Assembly: GCA_002118135.1 (NCBI GenBank)
Contig: BDIU01000256.1
Location: forward strand, 188,773 to 252,772
Source: Trebouxia sp. TZW2008
Taxonomy: Eukaryota > Chlorophyta > Trebouxiophyceae > Trebouxiales > Trebouxiaceae
DNA: 64,000 nt
Direction: 5' to 3'
The stretch's first letter is position 1, and each line of letters starts with the position of its first letter. The notes beneath the pieces were generated by a model that worked only from the letters and a program-made list of their open reading frames with translations, was not told the DNA's origin and ran no database searches. The translations under genes and the position numbers were made by a program. Below, one piece after another: positions 1 to 11,500 of the stretch.

Positions 1-363
1 ACTGCAGACAGCTAAACATGCTGGTGTAATAGCATGCCTACGTGCTGCACAGCATTTGCCAAAAGCAAACTTTCACCAAGTCACCTCCACAAATCTGCTT
101 AGATTGCCAAGCTGCAAGGCTGGGCTCTCACTTTTACGCACCCTGCGACAATCACTGGATGTTGCTTGTCACCATGCTGCATGCATGCTGTTCCAGATAG
201 AAGACAGCCAGATTAGGTATGCACTCATGTTTGCATATGTCAGGTTTTGAAAACCATCACCAAATTAGTCCTTGCTGCAGTCGACATGATTTGTGTCTGC
301 AGCAAGGAGCTTGAAAGTCTTCTGTCATTTTGTGAATGCTAACAAAGTACTGCAGCCTTCCAG
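1..363. other. Probable intron or upstream part of the kinase gene; no exon recognised
   Basis: No recognisable coding exon lies before position 364. The stretch should be an intron of the kinase gene that continues off the left edge, because the first readable exon starts in the middle of a kinase domain, just before the DFG motif. Short open frames here show no family resemblance. Confidence 0.5.
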
Positions 364-3300
364 AATGCAAAGCTCATTGCTGCAGGCAATCTCAAGGTGA
401 TTGACTTTGGTTTATCCAAGAGGTACAAAGACGACCTAGGCAGGGTGATTCCCAGGAAGGAGGGCAGGGCTGGCTTTAGGGGCAGCACTGCTTATGCCTC
501 TGTCTATGCCCATGAGGAGCTGGAACAAGGTGATGATGCCAGCAATTATACTCAGAAAATACCATACTTCATCTCTGACCATTTTTGGGTTGTGTATGCT
601 TGAGAGTGCTGATATTCGGGGCAGTACTGCTTATGCCTCTGTCTATGCCCAGGAGGAGCTGGAGCAAGGTGATCATCCTGACAACTTCTATCATGTCAGA
701 GACTGTGTAGAACCGGCTGTCCTTGGAATCCTTGTACCTTGCCTTGAGAGTAGATACTTGTTACGGCCACTGCAATAGAGACCAATCAGTCTGTCCTCTA
801 CTGGCAACTGGACAAAAATAAGGCAGAGCAGAGAGCGGCAGGCCAAGCAGGCATCTGAAAAACAAGCTCATGGACCTTGACATGTGTGATGTTCCCTTCT
901 ACAGGCAGGCGAGATGACTTTTGGAGCTGGCTGTATGTGTTGGTGAAAATGTTGGATGATGGCTTTTGCTCGCAACTGTCAAAGACAAGGCAGACAGGCA
1001 GGCCAAACATGTCAGCAGGCACCTCAACAGCAATCTCATGAACCCTGACATGCATGCTGTCCTCATTCACAGGCAGGCGAGATGACCTCTGGAGCTGGCT
1101 GTATGTGATGGTTGAGATGTTAGATGGGGGTCTGTGCTGGCGGCTGGGCAAGGCAGGCAGGCTGAAGATGCAAGCAGGCACCTCAATAGCAAGCTCATGG
1201 ACCCTGACACACAGGCTGCCGCATTGTGCAGACAGACGAGATGACCTTTGGAGCTGGGTACACGTGTTGTTGAGATGCTGGACACAGCAAAGCTTGAGCA
1301 GCAAGCTTCAGATCATTTTCTGCAGACGCCAGCACTGGTCTTCCTGTTCTCTTTGACATATGCTGTCATTGTGTGCAGGCAGACGAGATGACCTCTGGAG
1401 CTGGCTGTATGTGTTAGTTGAGATGTTAGATGGTGGTTTGTGCTGGCGGCTGGGCAAAGACAAAGCAAGCAGGCAGGCTGAAGACGCCAGCAGGCATCTC
1501 AATGGCAAGCCTATGGACCCTGACAAGCAGAGGAAGAAGGAGTTTGCGCTCAAGAAGAAGCGTGCTGCGCTGACTAATCCAGACCTCCTAACAGCTACGG
1601 TTGTTGTCCCAGGTACAGCCCCTTGCTGCTGTCATGACTCGGCACTGCTCAACTGATTTGACGATGCTATCCTGTTTCATTGGCAGCTGTTGAATTGTTA
1701 CCTGTGAAGTCAGAGAACTTGCAGGCATAACACTTTTGTGGGCGCAAATTGTCAAGCAAAGCCTGATGCTGCATTGTTGTAGACATCAAATTCAACAAAT
1801 GCTCTGCTGAGCATCTGCTACTGCGCTGATTGCGGATCTTGAATCCGACCTCGCACTGTCTGTGACATCTGAAGAGAAGCTGCATGTCATATGCTGCAAA
1901 CATGTCCTGGCACAGCATTTCAGACCTACATTTAAGCGTCTACAACCCGTACATCTGTCAGCCAAAGATCACCATAACCTCTGACACAGATACCACATTC
2001 ACCTTGACAGTTATGCTGCAGATGCACTAAAGCAAATTTCAAAGTACCTGTCCACCTTGGAGTTTGCTGACGAGCCAGAGTACGCCAGATTACGCTCCTG
2101 TCTGATCAGCATGCCAGACTACTACCCCGTGCTCAAGCAGCCACTAGCTGAGGCTCAGCCGTCGCATGCCAATGCTTCAGCCAGTACCCTAAGCACAGGC
2201 CAATACCCTAGCACCTCAGCGCCATATCCCATAGCTGTGCCTGAATACCCTCCTGCACACCCCTCACAGGGTTCTGCCCCAGTGCAGTATCCTGAGGGTG
2301 CATGGCATGCAGATCCACCCTATGGTCAAGATAGTCAGCATGCAGGCTCTGCCTTGTGGCAGGGCTATGGGGCGTCAGAATACCCTGAGGGCTACTGCAA
2401 CCCTAATGGCTACCCAAGGAACGGCTCAAATGGGCACTTGGATACCATGCAGCAGCAGGGCTCGGTATATGGGAATGTGAGTATCCTTGAGATTCTGTGC
2501 TCTGATTTTGGGTGGCCCTCTTCACCAGCTGTTTTTCACTGCAGTCGACAAAAGACTGATCTATCAAGCAGCACTCTTGGTGATTTGCGAGTGAGATTGT
2601 TGCTTCAGCGCTTGAGCAGTCCTTTGTCTGTGAAGTGCGCAAGCTCATTCTCATTCAGGATCCTGTTACTTGCAAACTCAAAAGCCCAATGATCAGCAAA
2701 GCATACTGGTCAAAACATCTCCTGGCTTGCTGGTTTGCATTCTGTCCTGAGGATATTGACTTGCTCACGAATGGGCAGAATTGCGACGCTGGGTGTGCCT
2801 TTGACTGTGTCAGTTTGCTTCATGCAAACAGTTGCTCCCCACATGCGTTTTGTTATTGTCATTGGACTTGCAAATCATTGACTGGTCAGTTGCTGAGTTT
2901 CTTTCCAGCACTGCAGAGCCTGGCTTGATCATGAGAGCTTTACAATGAGGATTTCGTTCTACATAAGCTACTGTATAGAATGAGCTTTCCAGAGAAGAGA
3001 TCTCATCATCTGCCGAGCTGGTTTTTGCTACTGCAGGCATCAGGGATGCCTTGCTTTGTATGATAGGAAGGCTTTTACAACAAGCCTTGTCCTCCAGAAC
3101 TTGCATACAATGAACCCAAGTCAGAGCAAGTTGGTGATATGTTCGTTCACAACATACAAACGGGCAATTGTGACATTTCCAGCTGTCAAACAATCATCTG
3201 GCAATGAGTTTGTGCGACTGATACAGGGTCAGCATCATACAAGTGCGGCTTCTGGCTGACACCATCATGTTTCGTACCGCAGCTTCCATGTTAGGCCTTT

Positions 3301-4966
3301 TGCAGGAATCTGCATGACAGTGACGTAGGATCAGCACCATGGAATAGCAAACTTGCAGATATCTTGATTCTTCAATGTAGGGTCAGTACCATGGCTATGC
3401 AAATGCTGGCCCTGTAGCAGATACCCCCTTGTCACCCGAAGAAGAGAGGCAGGGTCATTCGCCGCATCCACATTCAAATGCTCCTCATCAGCCACAAGGT
3501 GATTCTAGTAATCTCTGCTTGATTGTCTTGCTTTGACAATTGTGTTAACACGCCTGCGCTTGACCACCCCATGCTCTGTCTGTAGAAGAGACGCAGGGAT
3601 ATTTCGTGGCCCATATACCAGAATATCCATCATCAGCCACAAGGTTACTGCTCATATCGTGTGCCTACTTGTCTTGCACTGACAGTGTGGACTGACGGTG
3701 TGTAAACAAATGTGCGCATTCCACCTCCATGTGACCCATTGAACACAGACAGGGTCACTCACTGCACCCACATCAGAATGCCCCTTATCAATCACAAGAT
3801 AAATGCTCAAATGTCTTGCGTTGTTGTCTTGTGTCGGTGACATACTGACAGGTGACCTCAGGGGCAAATCATCAGTGCATGCTTTTGTCAGTGAGCAAGG
3901 GACTAGACAAAGTTGCAAGGGACACAGCCTGTGCATGAGAAAGCATGATGTGGCAGTTGCAAGCGCATGTGCATGCGGGGCGATAGACAAGCTGAGGCTG
4001 AGTGAGTGTTGACGACGCCTTTGTGATCAATAGCAACCACATGCAACGCACGAGTGACGACGATGGTCTTGGTCGCTTTGCAGGGCATTTTAACAGCTCA
4101 AGGGCAAGCGAGCTGACTAAGCTTAGTCAGGATGCTCAGCGGCATTTGCAGCAGCACCTAGCAAGGCAGGGCCCAGGCCACTTGCCCAGCACTGCCCCTG
4201 CGGCAACGCTGCCACCCAGCTCAGGTCAGATTGCTTCTAACTGCTTGCATACATGATTCTGTGTACACACGCTGGCTAGGCAGGCTTTGACCTTCAGTGA
4301 CCAGGTACGTACAGACGCAGTCAACTGTTTTTAGGCATGTCTGTCAGAAGTCATAAAGAATCATGCAGACAGTGTCAGAGTCAGTTACAGGAGTTAATGC
4401 ATGTTATGCCATGTTGAAACAAAGCATAGTCACCTCAAAGTGCTCTGAATATCATCACTCAAATCAAGACTTGTGATGCAGGTGTGCCAACTGGCAGCAT
4501 GCAGCTGAATGGTTTTGAGCAGCATAGCAAGAGAGACAGACCTTCAGAACTGAACCCTGTGCAACCTCAGTCAGACAGCAAAAGGTCCAGACTAGGTTTG
4601 ATGCCGTCAGACTTGCAGCAGAAAGGATCTTGGCATGATTCAGACGCAACATTATATACAAGTGGGTCACGCATGTATGACAACCATGCTGAGGTGCCAG
4701 CAGAACCAGAGGCAGATACAGGAATTTGTGGAGTCATGCAAATGGTGCATCGAGTGCATAATAATGATGTATCACAAGCTGCGTGTCATGTGAAAGATGA
4801 GTTGCGAAGTCTGGACCCTGCAGAGGGTCTGGGCGTCATAGCGTGGCTGGTTGATGGCATGTTATCTCAGCATGTAGGATCTGCGTCGCATGGGCTGATT
4901 GTGGATTGGGTCAACGACCTGGCTGATTTTGCGAAACACAGAATACAATCGAGCACAAGTAACTGA
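364..4966 (+). CDS. CK1/TTBK-like protein kinase, 3' part (5' end outside window)
   Basis: Serine/threonine kinase of the casein kinase 1 superfamily. Exons read by hand: 364-529, 1379-1612, 2022-2476, 3381-3498, 4084-4224, 4482-4966. Phases are consistent and end at a TGA, giving 532 aa of C-terminal sequence. The first exon holds NLKVIDFGLSKRY (kinase subdomain VII) and FRGSTAYASVYAH, the CK1/TTBK form of the activation segment. The next holds GRRDDLWSWLYVLVEMLDGG (subdomain IX), and the third opens with KYLSTLEFADEPEYARLR, typical of the end of a CK1 catalytic domain. The remaining ~340 aa are rich in Pro, Gln, Ser, Tyr and His (repeated YP-type motifs), then a polar stretch with a basic KRSR, and finish with a well-formed ~60 aa domain around GLGVIAWLVDGMLSQH that I do not recognise. 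The catalytic HRD region is outside the window. Introns contain diverged copies of its own exons. A TTBK-like member is more likely than a classical CK1, but that is inference. Confidence 0.85.
479..673 (+). repeat. Duplicated 3' end of kinase exon (activation segment)
   Basis: Positions 479-534 and 618-673 are near-identical 56-bp blocks with a few substitutions. Both encode RGSTAYASVYA.EELEQG and both keep the GTGAT donor context. The second copy lacks a convincing 3' splice site immediately upstream, so it looks like a duplicated exon fragment and not an active alternative exon. Confidence 0.8.
800..1612 (+). repeat. Tandem array of kinase subdomain IX exon: one partial, three extra copies and the intact exon
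   Basis: A unit of about 150-165 bp starting at the splice acceptor and RRDDxWSW coding sequence recurs at 905, 1073, about 1231 and 1379. A fifth partial unit (downstream half only) lies at about 800-888. The 1379 copy is intact and splices in phase. The 905 copy runs into TGA after about 40 codons. The 1073 copy is open but lacks a clear donor. The about-1231 copy has indels that break the frame after WSWVHVLL. Each copy keeps a recognisable CAG acceptor. Confidence 0.8.
3322..3425 (+). repeat. Short duplicated acceptor/exon start in kinase intron
   Basis: The acceptor and exon start near 3376-3425 (TAG followed by GGTCAGTACCATGG) has a diverged copy at about 3322-3362, beginning TAG then GATCAGCACCATGG. 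Only the first ~15 bases are close. The rest is altered, with an early stop in the exon frame. Confidence 0.55.
3428..3845 (+). repeat. Three diverged copies of a kinase tail exon and following intron
   Basis: Blocks at about 3428-3540, 3578-3690 and 3745-3845 align by eye: a purine-rich GAAGAGA.GCAGGGT start, a middle around CATCAGCCACAAGGT, and then TTGTCTTG. The first is part of the in-phase exon 3381-3498; the second and third are degenerate and lie in the following intron. Confidence 0.65.
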
Positions 4967-5557
4967 TTCCTTTGCCCTGTCTGTCTGAACGACCTGTATG
5001 GCTGCTTCTCTCGCTTTGCATGGCACAGCTCATGATTGGCTCAATGCAAGAACACTCATTGATGCTGCTACAGCCTACGCTGCAGTGCAATAGTGCAAGC
5101 GAGCTTGGCGCTAGATCAACACCACCAGCCGTGGAGTGTTGTCTGTCAGTAGTGCTTGAATTCTTGAAGATAAAGCACTGCTAACGCAATCATGGTCAGG
5201 CCTTCGCATTCTGTCTGCATGTCATCACAACTTTGCAACTGTAGAGGGAATTCACGCTTGTTCATTCATCAAAATTTGAAGGTGGAGCGGAGTTCACCGC
5301 CAGCGCCCTGAGTGCGCTCTGCTTCTCAGTGATGCTGGACAGGCATGATCTGCTATAAAGAATCGGTAACCACGGCATACTTTACGAAAACAAAGCTTCA
5401 CTGCACTGTCGACCAACAGCTATTGAATCATCTGCGTACAGTGACTATGTAAGACATGACCCACCACCTCGTCCAACCTCTGCCTGCTTCTATTCCTGGA
5501 GCTTGAATGCCCAACAGCCCAAACTTTTCCTCATGGTTGTCGATTCCTGGAGAAAAG
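4967..5557. other. Convergent intergenic region between kinase and MTHFR
   Basis: The 591 bp between the kinase TGA and the MTHFR TAG (read on the minus strand) hold no recognisable coding exon. Both genes end here, so it should contain two 3' UTRs. I saw no clear TGTAA polyadenylation signal for either gene. Confidence 0.6.
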
Positions 5558-8500
5558 CTACTGTGAGGCAGCAACTTGCTTGGGCTCCTGGTTTTGACTG
5601 GCAGGATTCCATGCTGCAGCAACCTCTTCAACCTTATCGTCTGGACTTGCTTTACCAAGCAACACCTTGAACAAATCCCCGTGAACAAAGTCGTTTTCCA
5701 CTACGCTGACAAGGTACCAGCTGTCTACGATGTCCTGAATGATTTTGTAGGATCTTGAGCCCTTCTCATATAGATTTGCCCAGTCTTCTGTCCAAAGCTC
5801 AAAGGCCTCATCCTGCAAATGCCACAGCAGTCAAATGCAGGTCAGACCCTTGAGCCAAAAAAATCCATCCAATGGTAACGCTTGCAAGGCAGGCTTTGAG
5901 ACCCAGCAACTAGGGACGTGCAGGTGTCATCAGATGATTCAACGCTGCAGGGGCTCTGTGAAAGGTTGCTTGCATGCGCCATGAATTGCAGTGGCCTATA
6001 ACAGGAATTTGCTCTTGCAAACACAACAAAGGCCTTAGCAACAGGCTTGCATTTGGACTTCAAAGTGACATGGTGGTATCATTTGTGATGTCAGCATGCA
6101 AGCATGATGCTAAATCTCCTGTTGCAAATGCAGCTGTTCACTGCTCAAACCCAGATCAGGAGCCTCAGGCGCTCAGACACTCTGATCAAGCTTTATATTG
6201 ATGCAAATTGCAGGCATTGACACCTAGAGAAGTTCATGCTGTCAAGCAGCATGGTAGGAGCTTTGTCTGCAACGCAGTTGAGTGCTTCCGTCAGCATCAA
6301 TCACTGTGTGTATCACAATCATGCAGCCTGTCTGCGACACGGTATGCTCAGGCAGAAACACTGATATCATTTTGTCATACATCAACCTGTGACAATGCAT
6401 GAGTGATGCAGCTGAGGGCTGACCTTCCATACAGAGAAGGAGTGAGGGTCTACAACAGTGGGTTGCACCACTTCCTTGCCAGGGAATACGCCCCAGGTCA
6501 CTGCGTTCACATCTGACTGCCCCACATTGCTTCGTACCTGCATTCACAATCCATGTGGTTTACACAGCAGACACAAGTACTGGAAGCTCATAATAGTGGG
6601 TTGCGCAACGTCCCTGCTTGGAAACATGCCCCACATCACTGTATTCACGTCTGACTGTTCTGCATTGCAGCATCACTGCATTCACAGCTCTGGTCAATTA
6701 CATAAAAGCCACACAAAGTGCTGGAAGCATGCAAGCAAGCTGCTGAAGGCTGCATTCACATCTGACATGTTGACACCTACAGTCACAGCTCAGGTCAATT
6801 TCCCATCAACAACAGCGATAAGCAGTGCGGAAGCCCGAGCATGTGCTACTAAATGCTGCATCTGTGCCAGCTATGTCTCAAGCCGCCAAGCATATACATT
6901 CCGGCAGACATGCCACGAATGGGCATTGTTACAGTGACAGGGGATGTGTGGCAAGCAAGTCTAGGAAGACAGTACTGATATGATATAATGAGAACATGCG
7001 CTTGAATGTTCATTCCACTAGCCAATGCAATTGCCATGAGTGACATGACATGCAACACATGAGGTGAGAGGCAGGGGAGATGGGCTGACCTTGCCCTTGC
7101 TGATGATCTCAAAGGACTTGTGACAGCACTTGCAACATATGACACAGGAGACATTGCCCTCACTGACATGTGTCAGACCATGCAACATGACATGCAACAT
7201 CATTCCAGACACACTGCAGGAGAAGAGTGCTGACCTTGCCCTTGCTGTTAATGGCCATGTAGGTGATGCTGGCCTGCTGCTGCAGCCGCTGCTCCAGGTC
7301 ATCTAGCTTCTCTGGGGACACAAAGAACTCCACATACGCCTTCTGGTACACATACCTGCACCATTCAAAATTGTTCAGAGCAAGCTCCAGGCATTTGGTG
7401 AGGTGTATCCATCAATGCTAAACCACATAAGGGATTGCCGAATATAGCAATGGTGTATATGCCTTCTGGCACACGGCCTTAATCTCAAGTCTGACAGGAG
7501 CTGTCACGACGCAAGGTGGACGAGCAGCGCACAATGCACTGCAACGACAGTTCTCAAGTCAAGCGTGCATGTGGACCAATAGTGAGCCAAACATGAGCCA
7601 GAACACAGCATGCCCCACCAGCAGCTGCTGTCTGTCATATAAGCTTATTGCATCATTTGGTTTGCAGGAGGTACTCACCCATCTGCCACCCCCCAGCCCA
7701 GCCCACCTTGGCATCACTGCTAGGCGCCTCATTCACCCAAGGCTAGCTGTTGATTGTCAAGTACTCCTGCTGACCCAGCCAGTGGAGCTGACATGCAAGG
7801 CAAATCAAGCAATATATGCATGGCAGGTCAAGCCAAGACTGCATGGGGGAGGTACTCACCCATCAGCACCCCCCCAGCCGACCTTGGCATCACTGCTGGG
7901 CGCCCCATTCACCTGAGGCTGGCTGTTGATAGTCAGATACCCCTGCTGGTTCAATTGTTGTAGCTGACTCTGAATGGTGCCGGTCTCCCTGTGGAACCCT
8001 TCCATCTCACTCCAGGGCAACATGCCTAGCTCACCTGCACAGGACCACACACCTTAAGCCAGACTTGAATCCACAACCACGCAGAGATATGCTGTGCATG
8101 TGCAGAGTAAGCAGCCTGTCAGACATCTGCACAACTGCCATCTCCTTGGGAAAGGTGGACTCAACACTCAAGCATGCTATGGTAACAACTGTAGACCTTA
8201 TGAGATTCAACTCTGCCCGGACAATCAGGGCCTGATCTCTGAAATTCTGAGACTCAGCCAAAGGTCTGAATGCTCATGTCGACAGCAACAGCTACTGTGC
8301 GAGCCCTTGCAGTCAGGGTGTTTGATCCAGCTTGATCTGCAGCAAGTTGGCTAGCACTTGGCTGCATGCTTGCGTTGCAGCGCTTGACGCAGACTGCAAA
8401 TGCGCCAGCAAGCATGCAACAAGGAAGTACCATACAATCTACAACACACCTGTTCTTGACAAGTGGAGAAGGTGCTATGGAGATGGTGGATATGCAGTGA

Positions 8501-11500
8501 CGCAATGTCAAAGGCATACACCCTACCTCTAGCATACTTGACGAAGACCTTGTTGACATCATCTGACTTGTTAAGGCTGGCTCCCCAGCACTGCTTGGCC
8601 TTCTCAGCGCGCTTGCTGCTGCTGGTGTGCCGCCGCATGAACTGGTAGTCATTCAAGGTTCCATACGCAGGGCTCTTGGCATTGCCCCACCTGTACAGAC
8701 AAGATATACAGTCATGAACACAGGATCTGCAGAGAGGAAAGCTTCAGGGCTGGCTGGCCAAAGCTGATCTGTTGCTGGTGTGTTACCGCATTAACTAGGA
8801 GCCGTTTGAGACTCCACATGCAGGGCTCTTTGCATAGCCCCACTTGTGCAGACAGACCCAACAATCCTTCACGCTGTCGTAAGCAGGCCGTTCAGCATTG
8901 CTTCATATGTGAAGACAGAACATACAGCCTTTAGAATAGAGTCTAAGAGGCTAGCTGGCAAAGGGTGTGCTGCTGCTGGTGTGCCTCATGAACAGATACT
9001 AAGGTGCCAAACTCGAGGCTTGGCACTGCCCCACCCACTTGAAAGACACAAAGCAGACTAAAGCTGCATGAAGCATGTATAATAACACAACAAAAATGGC
9101 AACTGACATGCTGCGTTGTACCAAAGATAGCAATCATGACTGATGGCTGAATAATTGACAAGCTTTGCACAAGTCCACAGGAGGACTGCTCATCTCATCT
9201 ATCTGACAAGCAGTCACTCATGTGCTGCTGGCGAGCCTGCCTGAATTGAGAGTGAGAACACAGTGCATGCACATCAGAACTCCAGCTTGCAGAAGAAAAC
9301 ACCACTGCCAGATGGCCTGCTGACAGATGAACAGCAACATGTTGCAAGGGGCTGTCAACAAGATCCACATTTTGTCAGTCTGACTATCGCAACTGTTGGA
9401 CGCCAATTGAGCATGTTTGAGTGACTGCCCTGTACATGTCAGCAGGCCATCTGACAGGGCAAACCAATCCCTTTTGCCGATGCAGGACTGAATGTAATGC
9501 ATGTTTCTCATTGATCCCAGTGCAATGTACTGCAATGGCTTTACCAACAGCCCATACATTAACTCAGCAGCATGGCCAAGGGTAGCGAGGTCATGGGCCC
9601 TGACTCATGACACTGTTGATTGGCTTTGAGTGCGTGGAGTTGCTGCCCTATTTAGCTTGAGTACACGCTCATATGCAGCCCTTTGCCACTGTGCTGACTT
9701 GTGGCATCACAAATGAACTCAGTGGCAAAGGGCTGCATTCAATGCCATGCCAGAGCAGAGCTTCATCTGCATTAAAGTGCTTGTTGCACTTCGGCGACAA
9801 ATCTGGCCAATGGTTGATGCAGCATCTGGCAGGAGGCATAACTTTGGTCTTAGTCGTGCAATGATGCAGATAAAAGACCTGCCTTGATGACTTGGCCAAG
9901 GTAAAGGCACATCTCATGTACTGCCAATCCTCAGCAGGAGGTGCAGAGCAAACTCCAGCAGCACTGCAGCTTATGTGCTGCAGGGCACAACAGGGGCAGC
10001 AGTGCTGAGTTGCGTTTGGCACAGGCTCAACACAGAATGCCAAACAAATTTGTTGTCAAGTTGTTGCAAACTTTGCTTCCTTTTCTTGATCTATCTGCAG
10101 ATTTGTTGTCTTGTAACTTCTTTGACTTTGTTTTTCCTCTTCTGTATTTGCAGTGGTAGTACCTGCCTTGGGAGTATTTGTCTTGATCAGAGTTGCGGTT
10201 GATGTGTAACAAAGATGCTGTTTGCAAATCAATCTATAGTCCTGCAGTGAAGGCACTGGCGCTACCAATCATAGGCTAAGCAGCAGGGCACAACAGGGGC
10301 AAAGGCAGTACCTGCCCTGAGGGTATTTGTCCCAGTCAGAGGTGCGGTTGATGTAGCTCTTGGGGCGGTTGGCCCAGAAGATGGGCCGCACCTGCTCTGC
10401 CTTGCGCCGCTCATTGGTGGGCTGCCTCCATGGCAGTGACCGGCTCATCTGCAACCACACACACAGGTTTGTTAGATAATTGTGTGCTAAGTGATGATCT
10501 GAAAGAACAGTGCACAGTCTATCAAAAGGGTGCAGGCACAGCGAAAGGAATCAGATATGCTGATCTGCAGGCGTAACAGACACTTTATCGACATGTTCCA
10601 ATCTGCAGTGCAACTGCACACTGCCTTGCGCCGCTAATTGGTGGGCTGCCTCCAGGGCAACAACCGACTCATCTGCAGCCACATCATATAATGTATGCAT
10701 CAGGCACAATTATGCATTAGCAAGCAAACACAGAACTGGGACGTGCTGACCTGTAGGCACAGGACACGCTCAACAGAGGCTCACTTGTGTTGACTGCTAG
10801 TGCCATCATCAAGCGAACACAAAAACCTGTCGCAGAAATTACTGAGAACCATGTTGTGCTGGCCAACTGGCTCATCCGCAGTGACAGGAGGAACTGCAGT
10901 GGGTGCAGATACAGGCACAGAATGAACGCATGCTGATCTGCAGGCTTAATAGACAGTCTATGGAAGATTGATATGTGCTGCTCTGCCCCGCAGCGCTGCC
11001 TTGCGCTGCTCGTTGGTGGGCTGCCTCCAGGGCAGTGACTAGCTCATTTGCAGTGAAAACAGTTTGCAAGTGGGTGCAATTACAGGATCCAGACGTGCTG
11101 GTCTGCATGGGTATCAGACAAAGTGTGGGAAGTTGACGTGGGCTGATTCGCAATGCAAGTGCAAAGTGCCTTACGCCGCTTATTGGTGGGCAGTGACCAG
11201 CCCATCTGCACAAATGACAAAGTTGAGCAAAGACCTGGGCACAAAGAAAAGGACATGGAGCCCGTATCTTCCAGCTGCATAACGGACAGTTGACTGCTTC
11301 TGTATGTACCTAGATGGGCCTGCTGAGCCTGCCCCGCCCACTTTACAATGAATGAATGAATGCATAACAGAGATGAGCCAAGGCCTATGGCAAGAATGGA
11401 TGCCTCAGTGAAATCGCCCCGCCCACTTTACAAAGAATGAATGAATGCATAACAGAGATGAGCCAAGGCCTATGGCAAGAATGGATGCCTCAGTGAAATT

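Noticed and set aside
1667..2010. Possible coding on either strand between kinase exons
   Set aside because: The kinase phase runs directly from 1612 to 2022, and the open frames here show no protein-like composition.
6458..6937. Plus-strand open frame with repeated CTTSLLGN-like words
   Set aside because: The internal repetition comes from the duplicated MTHFR exon 12 on the minus strand, not from a repeat protein.
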